Shown here: positions 45,303 through 56,794 of the stretch, in pieces
How the letters are laid out: each line of letters starts with the position of its first letter
Numbering within the stretch: position 1 is the first letter of the stretch
NCBI RefSeq assembly: GCF_016545825.1
Contig: NC_052619.1
Span: 36,681,803 to 36,745,802, forward strand
Origin: Eucalyptus grandis
Taxonomy: Eukaryota; Streptophyta; Magnoliopsida; Myrtales; Myrtaceae
Reading direction: 5' to 3'
DNA length: 64,000 nucleotides
Program-made: the position numbers and the translations under genes
Notes under the pieces: model-generated
The model's input: only the letters and a program-made list of their open reading frames with translations
What the model was told of the DNA's origin: nothing
Databases searched by the model: none

Positions 45303-47179
45303 GAAGATTTCCATGACAAGTCTCTCATTATCAACTTTCAAGACTATTTGCATTAGGTACTTCTTTTATCTGTAAAGTTAATGACTAAATTCTCATGGGC
45401 ATTGTTCTTTGTTGAAACTGGCATTTTGTTGATAATGAAGGTTGATCACTTGTCAAACTATGTATTAAGCCTTTACTCATTCATATTATTTACTACATGA
45501 ATTGATTGATATGAATTGAGGAACTTGTTTTGTTTTTTGGGTTTTGTCAATTGTAAATCTATTTTTACCTGAAACTCTATCTTAGTCGCTAAAACCTTGT
45601 AAAGGTCAGTAGTCGTTGGACTCTTAAATGGATGTGAGATGGTTAATTTCTGAGAGAGCTGGGGATTTAGTTGTGCTTTGGATAATGATTGGCAAGAAGC
45701 GCCGATGGCGTCCTTGAGGATAATCCAATGGGAAAATTGAAAGTGTATGTAAAGAGTTTGATTGTTTGGGCTGACAAATTTTAGTTGACAATAGTTTATG
45801 TTTCTATATTTATATGCATGTGTTTCTAAGGTCTTATAACAAAAACCGTATTATATCATGGATAAGATTTATAGCTGCGTCGTGATATTGAGAAACTGGA
45901 GGAACTAATGATGGCACCGGAAATCTTCTATGTCATTAGCATGACTTTAGTTTTTCATGCGAATTGACCTTTGGATTGCAAGATTTTCAAATGTCTTCCT
46001 TTCCACAATCATCCTAGTCAATGTTTGATAATGGAGAGAGAGACATGGATCCATGTCTATGAAGAGTTCCCTTTGATTATTTTATGTTCCATAGTGCCCC
46101 GCCAAAACTGTAGTCTTAAATGATGCTAAATTATATGTGGCAGAATTCAAGACTGTTTCAATTGGTATTTTTGACCCCCATATTTGGTCTCTTTTGTCTC
46201 TAGATTCAGAGTAGCATGGTTAAAATGGTTTTTGTGCCGTTCTTGCAATGCTTGCAATGCTGTCGCCAAGGTTTTCATAGCAGCACCATTGCATTCGAAT
46301 TCTAAATCTCTCTCAAAAAAAGCCAAAGAAAAGCCAAAAAGATAACAAGCAATCCAATTTTAACACTGACAACTATTCTCGTGCTTCTCCTTTTTGTTCT
46401 ACTGGGGTTTTTGTTCCTTTAAGTCAAATCTTCAAATTTTTTGACAAGAGCATCTTCAAGTACATGTTCACTAGAAGTTTCACAGGTTTTCTAATTTCTC
46501 TTACATTGAGATTATCTTTGTTTTATCTATAGTTTTTTAGGAAGATTGAGTTGTGAATTTATTTGTGCTTTGCATAATGCTTCTTATACCATTTTGGTAA
46601 GGCAGGGAATCTCAATTAATGTTCTAAACAGTGCCTTCCTTAGGTAGGTAAACCCTAAACCTGCCTCACTAAGCTGAATCAAGTAAAATGCGAGGCAAAT
46701 CTAAGCATATTTTATAAATATATATTTAATTGGTCAAATTCTTTGTAAATATTTCAATTTATAGGTTTTTTTTACATTTTTTATTTTATTTACTGTTTTT
46801 AATTGTTTAACTTTCTATTCTAATTTAATTTAAAGTTTTTATCCAATTAGCATATAGCTTAAAATGGGTGTGGATTTTCCTAGAATATTAATGGGCTTTA
46901 GCAATATGGATAAGTTGGGTATGAATTACTAGATTTACATTATATAAATATAGATCAAAACAAGTTAAATTGATCAAATATATATCAAATTATTTTTGAT
47001 CCAATCCAATCCACCCATTTGACGGGTCTACCTAGAATAGAGGCATTACTTAGCTAACAACCCCCATGCAAATTTCTAGGCACCATAGAAACAATCGAAG
47101 TTTAATGTGATGAGCTAGATTTCAATGTGATGTTGCACGTGGTGGAATTAGAGACTGACGGATGCATGTACACAAGTTT
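45303..47179. other. AT-rich intergenic sequence
   Basis: About 1.9 kb without an open frame of note, terminal repeat or recognised motif. Confidence 0.5.
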
Positions 47180-48740
47180 CTACGAAACAATCATACTTTT
47201 TTCTTTCTTACAAGTATGCCTATATATATATTCAAGCTGGTTTTCTTTGTCTTTTATTAGGCAATTTATTTCTGAAATAGAGTGTTCTTGTAAAATATTT
47301 AGGCTTCTTTTTTGTGGTTTTGTTATGAAGTTAAAAGTGATTTTTCTATTTAGAACATGAGTTTCAATGCCTTCATTAGTAACTGTAAAAGGTTGGATTA
47401 ATTGTATGAACGGTGTTCCAAGAATAACTTGTTGTATCATATTTTTAACTAAAAGAAAAGATATTTTATAAGACATTTGGTCTTTTACTATTAAGGCTTC
47501 TGGCAACTTGTATTGGATATTTAATTTGTCTCATGAGGCTGATTTTAGAGATTCGGAAGTTTTATCAAAGTATCTTGTTGGAACAATGCCTTCTTTGATA
47601 TAATTGAGATCAACCCTGTATCAAAAAGTGTTGTTGTTTCAATAATATACTCATTATTGATTTTTATCATTATATTTATTATCCATTTCCTAGATGTTAT
47701 TTCTGTTAATAACATGAGGAAGGTTGGGTCAAAAGTTTTAGAAGTATTGGCGATTTCATTTTGGTCTTCTAATTTTGTCTTTCCTTTTATGACAAAAGAC
47801 TTTATATCGGAAATTTCTTGTTTCATTTCTAATTGAGTCTCTTTCAAGGCTTGTATTTCTAATTTTTGTTGTTTTATTTCATTTTGGCGATCATTAATAT
47901 TTATAGGTCTAGACTAGGGTTTTTTTTTTTTTGATAAAATCTAGACTGGGGTTTTTTGTTTTTATTTAGAATGTCTTTCAGATTGTAGGAAGTATTGGGC
48001 TTAGTGGTAATATTCATAGAAGAGTGAAGTCTATCTAAATATTCTTTTTTTGCTTCAGGGTCGGTTATTTTATCAGCAATGCTGAGAATGAATTCTTCTT
48101 CTTTTGTTAAGACATTTACTTCAAGAATGGGTTTTTTTGGAGAGGCGTCTTCATAATCAGAATTTGAAGAGATTCTATTTCGTTAACCTAAAGACCATCC
48201 TCTTCAAAAAGTTCATTAGAAGAAGTGTCACTATTATCTATAAGAATGTTGTTTAACTGGTATAAAATATTGTCATCTAAAGAAAGTCCATTCAATTTTT
48301 TATTAATCCTACAGTATTTTGAAATATGACATTTTCTACCACAAGAATAACATTTAATGCCTTTAAAAATTTTCTTATCAGTATGAGATCTATTTTGGTT
48401 ATTCTTATATTTTTATTTATTCCTATGAGGTTGAGGTTTGTTACGATGTTTCTTTGTTTCTTTTCATTTTGGTTTTGTTTTTTCATTATAAAAGGGATCA
48501 TATTGAGCACAAAAATCTCCTAAACTTCTATTGGTAAGAAATTGTTTTTCCTTGAGTTGTCTTTGTAATTGTTTTTCCTTGAGTTGTCTTTGTAATTTGA
48601 TTGTATTAGACATTTGTGTTCCTTGCCTATAAACGTAAGAGAGTATTTCTCCATAAGAAAGTAGACCATAAGGAATTTGGCCACTGTATTCTTCTCTAAT
48701 TTTATATATTTGGTGAATTCATGCAGGCGAAACATGCATT
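47180..48740 (-). mobile_element. Endogenous caulimovirid (pararetrovirus)-like fragment
   Basis: On the minus strand, in order: a Lys-rich capsid-like C-terminal region (48735-48520) with a 9-residue tandem repeat, a CCHC zinc knuckle (48352-48311, C-x2-C-x4-H-x4-C), a coiled or acidic linker, and an aspartic-protease-like block. The protease block has a D-T-G triplet (47622-47614) and a later 'ILGTPF' motif (about 47427-47410). The order capsid-knuckle-protease and the local wording fit integrated Caulimoviridae polyproteins; a divergent gypsy element is the alternative. Stops and frameshifts break it repeatedly. The reverse transcriptase and movement-protein regions are absent, so it is an inert relic. 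It lies between the two F-box/RIN4 modules. Confidence 0.65.
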
Positions 48741-48817
48741 TTGCAATTGGAAGTGGGGATTCACTGTGTTTAGGCAGCCTCGAGCAGACTACCGGCTAAG
48801 GATTGACGGGTGATCGT

Positions 48818-48823
48818 CACGTG
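48818..48823. promoter_or_regulatory. G-box CACGTG upstream of F-box copy B
   Basis: CACGTG about 155 bp before the ATG, in the same conserved block as in copy A. A deletion of about 110 bp downstream of it moved it nearer to the gene. Confidence 0.45.
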
Positions 48824-48973
48824 CTCGCCTGCGGAACGGTGGTTTTTAGCGCCGACCATAATCCGAGGATGTCAATCGGAACACGGCAATTCACTTTCAG
48901 GGATATTTTGAGGAAAATGTCCAAATCTAAAAATCCATGTGGTTGGAACAGGGGAGGTCGGAGGGGAGTAACC

Positions 48974-50281
48974 ATGTCGACTCTCAGCGAAGACGACGAA
49001 ACCGAAATCCTCCTGCGGCTTCCCGTGAAATCTCTGCTCAAGTTCAAGAGCGTGTGCAAGCCATGGAACTCACTGATCTCCTCTCCCTATTTCGCCAAGA
49101 CCCATCTTCAGATTTCCGCTTCTTCCCCAAGAATCCTCCTCGCCACCAACCCTCCTCTGTCCGTGAGCTGCGAATCACTCCATGATGATGATCGTGCCGG
49201 CCATGAAGGTACGCCTCTAACCCAGCTTCGGCCTCCGGTTGAAGCTCCCGACGGATGTCGCCCCCGCATCGTCGGATACTGCGACGGTTTGGTCTGCTTG
49301 GAGTACGACGATCATCGGATTGTTGTCCTGTGGAACCCGGCAACAGGGGAGTCTAGAAACATCCCAAACGCTAGCTGCTCGTATAACCGACCGACCATTT
49401 GCGGACTTGGCTATGATCCATCGACTGATGATTACAAAATATTGCGGCACTGTTCCGTTGCGGATGCGTATGGGTTTCCAGAATATAGCGTGTTCGATGT
49501 TTTCGCGCTGAAGACTGGTTCTTGGAGGAGAGTTCATGACAAGCATGATGAATTTAACTATTGGCCGGAAGCTGGGACCTATGCGAATGGTTTCCTTCAT
49601 TGGCTAGTCGTGGGGAGAGATCCTTGGGAACACAAGAAGATTGTTTCGTTCAGCATGAGCAAAGAGAAGTTTGAGAATGCGTTGTTGGCGCTGCCGGAGG
49701 CCAATGAAGGTACTGGGTTCAGAGTATTGGCAGTTGCCGGTGAATGCCTTCTCATATATAAAAGCATGGCGGAGGTGGACACTTTTATGGCATGGATGAT
49801 GAGCGACTATGGTGTGAGATCGTCGTCGTCTTGGATGGAGTTGTGTAGTGTTACTCTCCCGAATCAGACATTAAACACTTACTTCTACATGAGGCCATTG
49901 TGCTCTACCAGAGCAGGGAAGATAGCATTCAGTTCGATCGGCACAACCCGCTTATCTATGATCCTGAGAAATGTTATGACAAAGAGGTTCATGATGGAGG
50001 ATAAATTAGACTTTGTAGTGTACGCTGAGAGTTTTGTTTCACCTCATGGAGCAAAGCTGCAGAATCAATATGTGTCTCGGGTGAAGGAGCCTATGGAGAG
50101 AAGTGACTTCATTGGTGATCACTCAGTATTTAAAGAAGGGGAAACTTCATATAAGAAAGCCAACAGCCATCTTAGCAGTAAAAGGTACTATCAATCTCAT
50201 TTTAGCCTTTGTTTTAGATGGATGATAAAATATAAAGCATGCTTGGAACTGAAAGTTGGTTTCGGTATTCCTTTGGGTTAA
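48974..50281 (+). CDS. F-box protein with F-box-associated domain (copy B, intact)
   Basis: 435 aa read as a single exon from 'MSTLSEDDETEILLRLPVKS'. Residues about 4-45 form the F-box that binds SKP1 in SCF ubiquitin ligases. The rest is a plant FBA-type substrate domain ('RIVGYCDGLVCLEYDDHRIV', 'LWNPATGESRNIP', 'GLGYDPSTDDYKIL', 'GFLHWLVVGRDPWEHKKIVS', 'FRVLAVAGECLL'). This architecture is shared with Arabidopsis CPR1/CPR30, but the class is huge and orthology is not shown. In-frame codons upstream (48803, 48867) extend the frame but are not conserved as protein in copy A. A GT at 50185 and AG at 50316 could form a last intron giving a shorter C terminus ending at 50332. The G-box lies upstream. 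Tandem paralog of 39176-40254. Confidence 0.9.
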   Translation: MSTLSEDDETEILLRLPVKSLLKFKSVCKPWNSLISSPYFAKTHLQISASSPRILLATNPPLSVSCESLHDDDRAGHEGTPLTQLRPPVEAPDGCRPRIVGYCDGLVCLEYDDHRIVVLWNPATGESRNIPNASCSYNRPTICGLGYDPSTDDYKILRHCSVADAYGFPEYSVFDVFALKTGSWRRVHDKHDEFNYWPEAGTYANGFLHWLVVGRDPWEHKKIVSFSMSKEKFENALLALPEANEGTGFRVLAVAGECLLIYKSMAEVDTFMAWMMSDYGVRSSSSWMELCSVTLPNQTLNTYFYMRPLCSTRAGKIAFSSIGTTRLSMILRNVMTKRFMMEDKLDFVVYAESFVSPHGAKLQNQYVSRVKEPMERSDFIGDHSVFKEGETSYKKANSHLSSKRYYQSHFSLCFRWMIKYKACLELKVGFGIPLG

Positions 50282-50332
50282 TTATAGTGAGTTTAAGTTC
50301 GTATTTTGTCCTGCAGGAGAAAAGCTTCCTAG

Positions 50333-52073
50333 AGGGCTAGTTGTGATGTGGATGCCCAGGTCGATATATTGTGAAGTCAAAGGGGTGACTCAGTAACTGC
50401 TTTAGGCACTTTGTTCTTCTCTTTTGTGGGTTCCTTCTGGATTACTTTGTGTGTCTGTGTTTGGTCGGGATGGCGGACTTGTTTCTTGGTTTACTTGTAT
50501 AACATTTTTGTAACTCCTCTTTCCACAAATCAAAGCCCTGATGAAAACCAATGGTTGTGGATCCACCAAAAAGCTTCAAGCATGACTGTATGAGTAGGTA
50601 AGATGCACTTCAAGTAGAATTGTTTTCTCATGTACTTATCTCCCGCATCTATGTACAGCACAGGGGAAAAGAAGCCTCAATATTCATCTTAGCAGTACCA
50701 AAGACATCCTCTGGAAGTCTGACTTGCGGGTCCTTGGTTCTGAGTTTTAACTTATAAGCAAGAATATCATTAAAGTCAGCAACACAGCCAACCTTTAATT
50801 TGGATGTGTAGCCAATTCTGTCTTCAACATTAATTGCCTTGATACCATGGACCATCGGTAATTATCTATGACTTGGAGCTCCTTGGTTCTGATTTTTAAC
50901 TTACAAGCAAGAATATCATTAAAGTCAGCAATGCAGCGAACCTTTGATTTGGATGTGTGGCTATTACCGTCTTTGTTGGTAATTGCCTTGACGCTATGGA
51001 CCACCTATTTCGAAGGAGTTATTTGGACTGACTCAGGTCCAAGGTCTCTGAGCGAGAAGCCAAACTAAATGAGTCGATTATAAGGGCCAACGGAGGAATA
51101 TCTGTTTGAAAGATGTTGCCCTGTTGCATGCTTCTCAAGCGAACGCTCTGTATTATAGCTGGACAAATTGTTTAGTGTTGCCAATGCGTCATGGAAAGTA
51201 CGCCAGATACAAATCTGTAGCTTAAGAGCTTCTGTCGATTATAGCTGATTTGTCCTCGTTTGTTTCGAACTGCCGGGATCCCGATAAAAATAGACTTCAT
51301 CTCTACCCGGGAGATTCAGCAAGTGGTGTGTCTTTCAGTAGTTACTGATGCAAATCATTGGATTGTGGTGCAGGAATGTAGTGATACTCTATTGCTTGGA
51401 AAGTATAGTCTCTTAACAATTTCAATTCCACCATGCATTTACCACCATTTTCCTCATTCTAGCAAGTCCACTATGTTTGGATGTCCACCAACATTGTCTG
51501 ATGAAACAAGACATGTCCCTGATGATGTCGAGTCAATACACAGATGAGTAGCACAGTTGCCTTAGAGCAATTTGTGATCGATGAATGCAATGGTTGCTCT
51601 AGCAGCCGCAGTTTGCTCTAATCACGGTTTTGAGGCATTCAAAGGTGCTTTCCGAGATCCACTACAATCATTCCAGTGCTCTGATGTTGCTAAAGTGATA
51701 GCTACCCTTAACATGGCTGATAGCTATGAACTCAAAATACCTCTTTCCTCAACTATAAAGCTACAAGAAGAAGCCAGCTGAATACTAACTCAATCTGCAA
51801 ATTATCACCATTATACACATGGAATGTATGAATACAATACAAGGTGAGGCTGAATTTGCCAAATATAAAAGAACCAAATGAATGCAAAACATTTGTTTCT
51901 TCAAGCCTCATGTCGTCGGTGCATCGAATGCTCACTGGACAGATAAAAACTACACAATGCTCACTGGACAGAGTAAAAACTACACATACTTTTTCCTCGC
52001 GGTACAGACAAATCCCACGCAAGTTGTGCAGATCGATAAACAGGGTGTGGCCCATTTCTTAGTAGCTTAGATA
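50333..52073. other. Copy-B spacer between F-box and RIN4 genes
   Basis: Paralogous to 40440-43010. It contains a local tandem duplication (about 149-bp period; 'ccttggttctga' at 50732 and 50881) absent from copy A, but lacks the solo LTR and hAT element of copy A. Short frames, for example 51581-51781, carry no domain that I recognise. It may hold the 3' UTRs of both convergent genes. Confidence 0.55.
50730..51003. repeat. Tandem duplication, about 149-bp unit, two copies
   Basis: Two successive copies of a block with 'aagaatatcattaaagtcag' and 'aattgccttga..c.atggacca'. Copy A has one. The duplication therefore followed the split of the modules. Confidence 0.8.
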
Positions 52074-55000
52074 TCATTTTGCCCGCCATGGAAAGCACCA
52101 GCATCCTCGAGGCTGCAACGAGGAGACAAAAGAAAGCAGAGTTAAGGTGATTATCATCTTAAATGAACATGTTCAATCGACAGAAAAATATAGAACCCTA
52201 ATACTGAATGAAGAGCCACTGCGAAAGCATTGCATACCTCGGGCTTTGTATCAGCGTGCGGATACTGACCATTGGAATGAGGGGTCCCGGTTGTAGACAC
52301 TGGTGCTGTTTGTGCGGCGCCCTGCTTTTCCTCCACCACGCGATTAAATACATCTGTGTATTGATCAGCCGACGAAGGGTTTGTCTCATCCCAATCTCCG
52401 AATTTAGGAACGGCTATGCTGTGATTAGGCTGACAAAACAGAACACAAGAATCAGAATCAATTGGTTCAGGCCACAGAACAACAAAATGCAGTAAAGGTT
52501 CCAACTTCTAGCGGCCTCAGCTCAATGCAGCCCTAAATTTTTTTGACATTTTCAAGTTTCCATGGAAGCAGAAGCAGATTAGTTTTCCATAAACCGTGTG
52601 TATCTTGCTTTCAAAACTTATACACGCTTGGACCGTCAAAGACTTATGCAATCCAGCTTCCAAAAATGCTGTTTTTGAGTAAACACCACGTCGTAGGAAA
52701 TCCAGTCACATTCCGACTCTTTTTCATTGCTTTTTTTCCTTCCATGTCAATAAGGCAGGGACATGATGACAAAAAAGCTACCGAGGTTTGGTTTCTCTAA
52801 CTGGAACTAGACTAAAGCATGTTCATTTTCTTAATGGATGCACAATTAACTGCTTCGACTGTCAGTCTATAAATTTCTCAGATTGCCGGATACTCTCCAT
52901 TAAGAAAAGCGAACATAGTTGAGAGATTACTGTTTTATCTCCTCGGGCAACTGATTTGTGATGAGATCTCCCCGGAGTCATGGGAACTGCATTATGTCTG
53001 CTAGTTGTGGATGAATACCTCTTCTCCCGCACTGGAGAAGGCATTGGACCTCCTCCACCCCCAACACTAGCTCGATGTTGTGCACGGTAAGAAGAGGACT
53101 CCATGCGCTCCAACCGAGGATTTTGCCACGCCATTCTGTTTGGGGAACAACAAGATGTCCTTACACCGTCACAATGAACAGGCAATTCAGCAATGACTCT
53201 GCCATATCTAGGGTCTCGATGCAGCATAGAGTCACTAAGCCTCCTCCTGGGATGATTATCTTCTTCCGCTCTAAACCGATAATCATAGCTCCGCCTCCTT
53301 GCATCTCGGCCCTTCATGACCTGCTCAGCTTCGGTTTTGGGCTTTCTTATGCCACTATTATATGGTCGAGACATGCCCGAGGCAGTTCTTCCACCAATGG
53401 CTACACGATGCAGAGGTGATCCAATGAGTCTCTTCCGGTTGGCTTCGTCTCCACTTCTGTAGTGCTTGTGCTTCAACATCGCCACCTCTGGCTCTGCAAC
53501 TTTCTGTGATCCCAGGACGACCTCCTTCTGGATAGAAGAGGTTTTGGTAATAGGTTCACTATTCATAGACGTTTCATAATTGCCCTGAACACCATTTGGG
53601 TTTCTTTTCGCATGGCCCTTTCCTTCTCTTGCTTTCTCAAAGTAGGCTGTATAAGGAACGCTGTCTCCGTTTTCCCAGTTTCCAAATGTCGGCAACTGTG
53701 AGCACCGTTGCTGCATTAACCAACAACAAAGTTGAAAAAGACCGTCATAGACAATGCGGACTTAAAATTTCATGAAGCTAGCCCAGGAGACAACTATTCC
53801 AGACCTCGACAATTTCAAAATCAAAGTAGGCATCAAAGTAATCGACCTCTGATAATATGATTTCACATGTTTATGTTTCAGAAGATACGTTCCTCTGACT
53901 AGAATGGCAAAAAAAAAATGTGTTATGACCATGGTCGTGCCCGAGATAAGCACTAAATAATCGTGCTTGACCTCCAACTAAGCACATTAAACGAAGTAGC
54001 CATATTAGTCCTCAACAACCATCAGGAAAGGCCAACGTTTGAGATGCATGCCAGCCTAACGTCTTGAGTCAGGGAGAAGTTGTTCTTGTGCAAATATCTT
54101 CCCATTAAATGTCTAGACTTGAGCTTCATCCTCATGGCAATTTACTCTCTAAAGAAACCAAATTTGCAAACCCAAGAAAGAGACAAAGGGCTCTCCAACA
54201 CTTGCAAGTGCTTGCCGGGATTCAAAATGCACAAAGCCAGTCGGCCATTAACCAAGTTCTTACTAGAAATCCTCCGTAATATAGGCATAGAACAGAACAT
54301 CCATCGATGTGAAGTAATATGATCACGATTAATACAAAAACTGCTTAGTAATAACACGAACAGAACAGACAAGTTGAAACAAATACCAAACAATCACCAA
54401 CAACCTTATTAATGCTGCAAATGCACAGCTTCAAAACACATGAAGTCATACATAAGGATACCTTATTCGCCAATTCATACTAGTATCTGGGAAATAAACT
54501 GAACCCATATAGTTTAAGCTCGTGAAGAAGCAATCTTAATACTAACTCATGTGTGAAAACATCATTTCTATGCCTAGCTCGACTGAAGACTACAGATCGG
54601 GGGTTAGAAGCGCCCTACATGGGAAGTAACTTCTATTGAGGTTGTCGAATTTCAACTTTGTTACCAAATGCATTGAACCATCTTTTACTTAGCAATCAAC
54701 ATGCTTCCCGCATCGTGGCTGCCTTGGACGAAGAACAGCCAAAGTGCAGGTGAGTGTAACTTAGATGCATTCAGTGATCGAAACTAAAAGTCGAATTAGA
54801 TTTGCTCCAATTGCATGGCTGTCAATGAAACTACCCAGAAAGATTATACACCCAATACATCCTCAGCAAATTATTAAACAACTAAGCCCCAAATACTAAT
54901 ATGTAAAGAAAACAGTCAACAGATAATAACTAGAACTTTCCCTGTTTTAAACAAAAATGAGCCGCAAGAACGACAGAACAAAGCACGGGAAACCATACAA

Positions 55001-55092
55001 TGAAAACCCCATCACCATTTGAAGCAAGAAAACAGAAAAGATACGGAGGACTGTTCAGAAGCACATAAGGGAAAGAAAGCACTGACCGCCAT
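52074..55092 (-). CDS. RIN4: RIN4-like protein (NOI domain immune regulator), intact
   Basis: Four coding exons on the minus strand: 55092-55087 (only Met-Ala), 53710-52931, 52429-52238 and 52112-52074. Every intron has GT..AG and phase 0, giving 338 aa. The first NOI domain starts 'QLPTFGNWENGDSVPYTAYF' (residues 7-26). The second, 'VPKFGDWDETNPSSADQYTD', starts at residue 269. The cores P-x-F-G-x-W (9-14, 270-275) are the AvrRpt2 cleavage sites of RIN4. Thr287 in 'QYTDVF' corresponds to the phosphorylated Thr166 of Arabidopsis RIN4. The C terminus 'GCWCFPWRAK' supplies cysteines for lipid anchoring to the plasma membrane. The central region is long, basic and disordered. RIN4 is a negative regulator of immunity guarded by RPM1 and RPS2. 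Two broken paralogs lie at 30-31 and 43-44 kb. It is longer than Arabidopsis RIN4 (211 aa). The splice model is mine. Confidence 0.9.
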
Positions 55093-55765
55093 CGGTTCTT
55101 CTCAGAGGGAAGAGGCTTGAACGAAGGAGGAGGGAGGTGGTTCAGCATATAAAGAGTGAAGACAACATGGGGAGTCTTCTTCCTCGGATGAAGGAAGGGC
55201 ATGAAGTGGTGATCGGGCATACAGAGAGCCTGGAGAACCATGGTGGATCTCACAAGCCCCGGTCGTTGTTGACTTCGTCCTCCAATTCATCGCGTCTTGA
55301 CGGAGTCTGCACTCCCTCTCTTTCCCTTCGTCCTTTTCTAAGCGAGAGGCCTACGTCGCACAGTGAAGAGCCCAAACCCGATACGTTATTAGTAATTTTT
55401 TTTTCTTTTTTGGGGTGAATACAAGGTACAAACTAAGAAAAATAAACCACCGACCGTGGTGGCTGTTAGAAGAAAAAGAACAAGTAAGTTTCAGTCCTTT
55501 AAGGGAAGGTCAAAAAAGAGTTCAAAAGCCTTCTCGCAACAAAAGCAAAAATCACTCTTCTCTCTCTTCTTCTTCTCTTCTTCTTTTCTTCTTTTTTCTT
55601 CTTTTTTTTGGGGTGGCAAGCTATTAAGTGATTGACGCGTGGCATCGAGATGGTGGTTTCGCAAGACGGGCAGGCCGAGCCTCACCACGGAGGTTTACGT
55701 GGCGGCATGCCTCGGTCAAAGTGGTTCCTTCATGGGAAGTCGGTACCGAAGAAGAAAGAAAAAAA
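55093..55765. other. RIN4 5' flank and low-complexity sequence
   Basis: Probable 5' UTR and promoter of the RIN4-like gene (minus strand). Runs of TTC/CTT (55556-55610) follow. Open frames here are low-complexity. I see no defined promoter element. Confidence 0.45.
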
Positions 55766-55769
55766 AAAA

Positions 55770-56125
55770 AAAAAAAAAAAACTAAGAAAATAATGTCTTA
55801 AGTCTACAATACCAAATTTATCACTAAGCAAGACATAAGATAATTCTCTAGGAGGCTGCGAGGAAAACATAGTATCCAAACGCTTTGCTATATCAACATT
55901 AGTTAATTTATCAGCAGGCAGATTGCCTTTAAGAAAAATGTAATAAATTTTTAACTCAAAATGGGAGCTCAATAACCTCATGATATCCTTAAGAAGTGTT
56001 GGACCAGTGTTATTCGTTGCACTCTCTAGATTAACAAGATTGGTAATAATTTTGGAGTCAATCTCAATTATGAGTTTGTGGAAACCTTCTTGCTTTGCAA
56101 TGGTAAGTTACTAGCACAATAACGA
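55770..56125 (-). pseudogene. RNase H-like (RVT_3) fragment of a LINE-type element
   Basis: The minus-strand frame reads 'AKQEGFHKLIIEIDS' (about 56100-56055), 'LLKDIMRLLSSHFELKIYYI' and 'LKGNLPADKLTNVDIAKRL'. This is the plant RNase H-like domain with its I-E-x-D-S and A-D-x-x-A blocks, found at the end of many LINE polyproteins. A frameshift lies near 56110, and the fragment runs into a poly(T)/poly(A) tract at 55758-55781. The rest of the reverse transcriptase is not seen. Confidence 0.7.
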
Positions 56126-56790
56126 GTCTCCTAAGTCAAATTGCGACATATGAAGCCAATTTAAAATTTACTAATCCGAACACGATCTTACTAGTTGATA
56201 ACTTAGGGTACGTCTGTTTCGCGAAAAATGAATAATTTAAAAAGTGATTTCCTAAAAATAACATAAATATTGTTTCAAATAATTAGTACATAAAAAATTT
56301 CATTATCAACAATAATTTATGTCCAAATATTTATGTGAACAATAAAAATATTTATCATCATTCATATTTATAAGCAATATAAGTATTATTTTTAGAAAAA
56401 TATTTTCTAAACCATCTATTTTCTACAAAATAAATGGAATCTTACAATATAATTTAGTGTTTTATACCAAACTTTTAATGATATTTTACTTAGCTCTTGC
56501 AAAGAGTTACGGATGTTAGCCGCTTTTGTGCTAGTAAGTTACCTATAAGATCATGAATTTACCCATATTATTTTTGGTAAAAAATTTACCCATATTGAAT
56601 CAATAAATAAATAAGCTATTGAAATAAGAGTGCGTAAGCTTTAAAAAAAAAAATCAGTAATTTGAAATTGGCCAAGTTATTCAAATAAAAGCTAGCAATT
56701 TAGTACCAACTAGTACTTGATTAGAGTTGATAAAATTTATATGATAATCATTAATACAAGGTTGGTAAGTTACTATTAGGTGTTGGGAAA
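56126..56790. other. AT-rich intergenic sequence
   Basis: Very AT-rich, no open frame, no recognised element. Confidence 0.5.
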
Positions 56791-56794
56791 ATTG

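Noticed and set aside
48803..48973. 57-codon N-terminal extension of F-box copy B
   Set aside because: It begins at TTG. The same upstream sequence in copy A does not keep the frame, and F-box proteins of this class begin at or near the F-box.
53075..53419. Plus-strand frame of 114 codons
   Set aside because: Antisense shadow of RIN4 exon 2, with no domain of its own.
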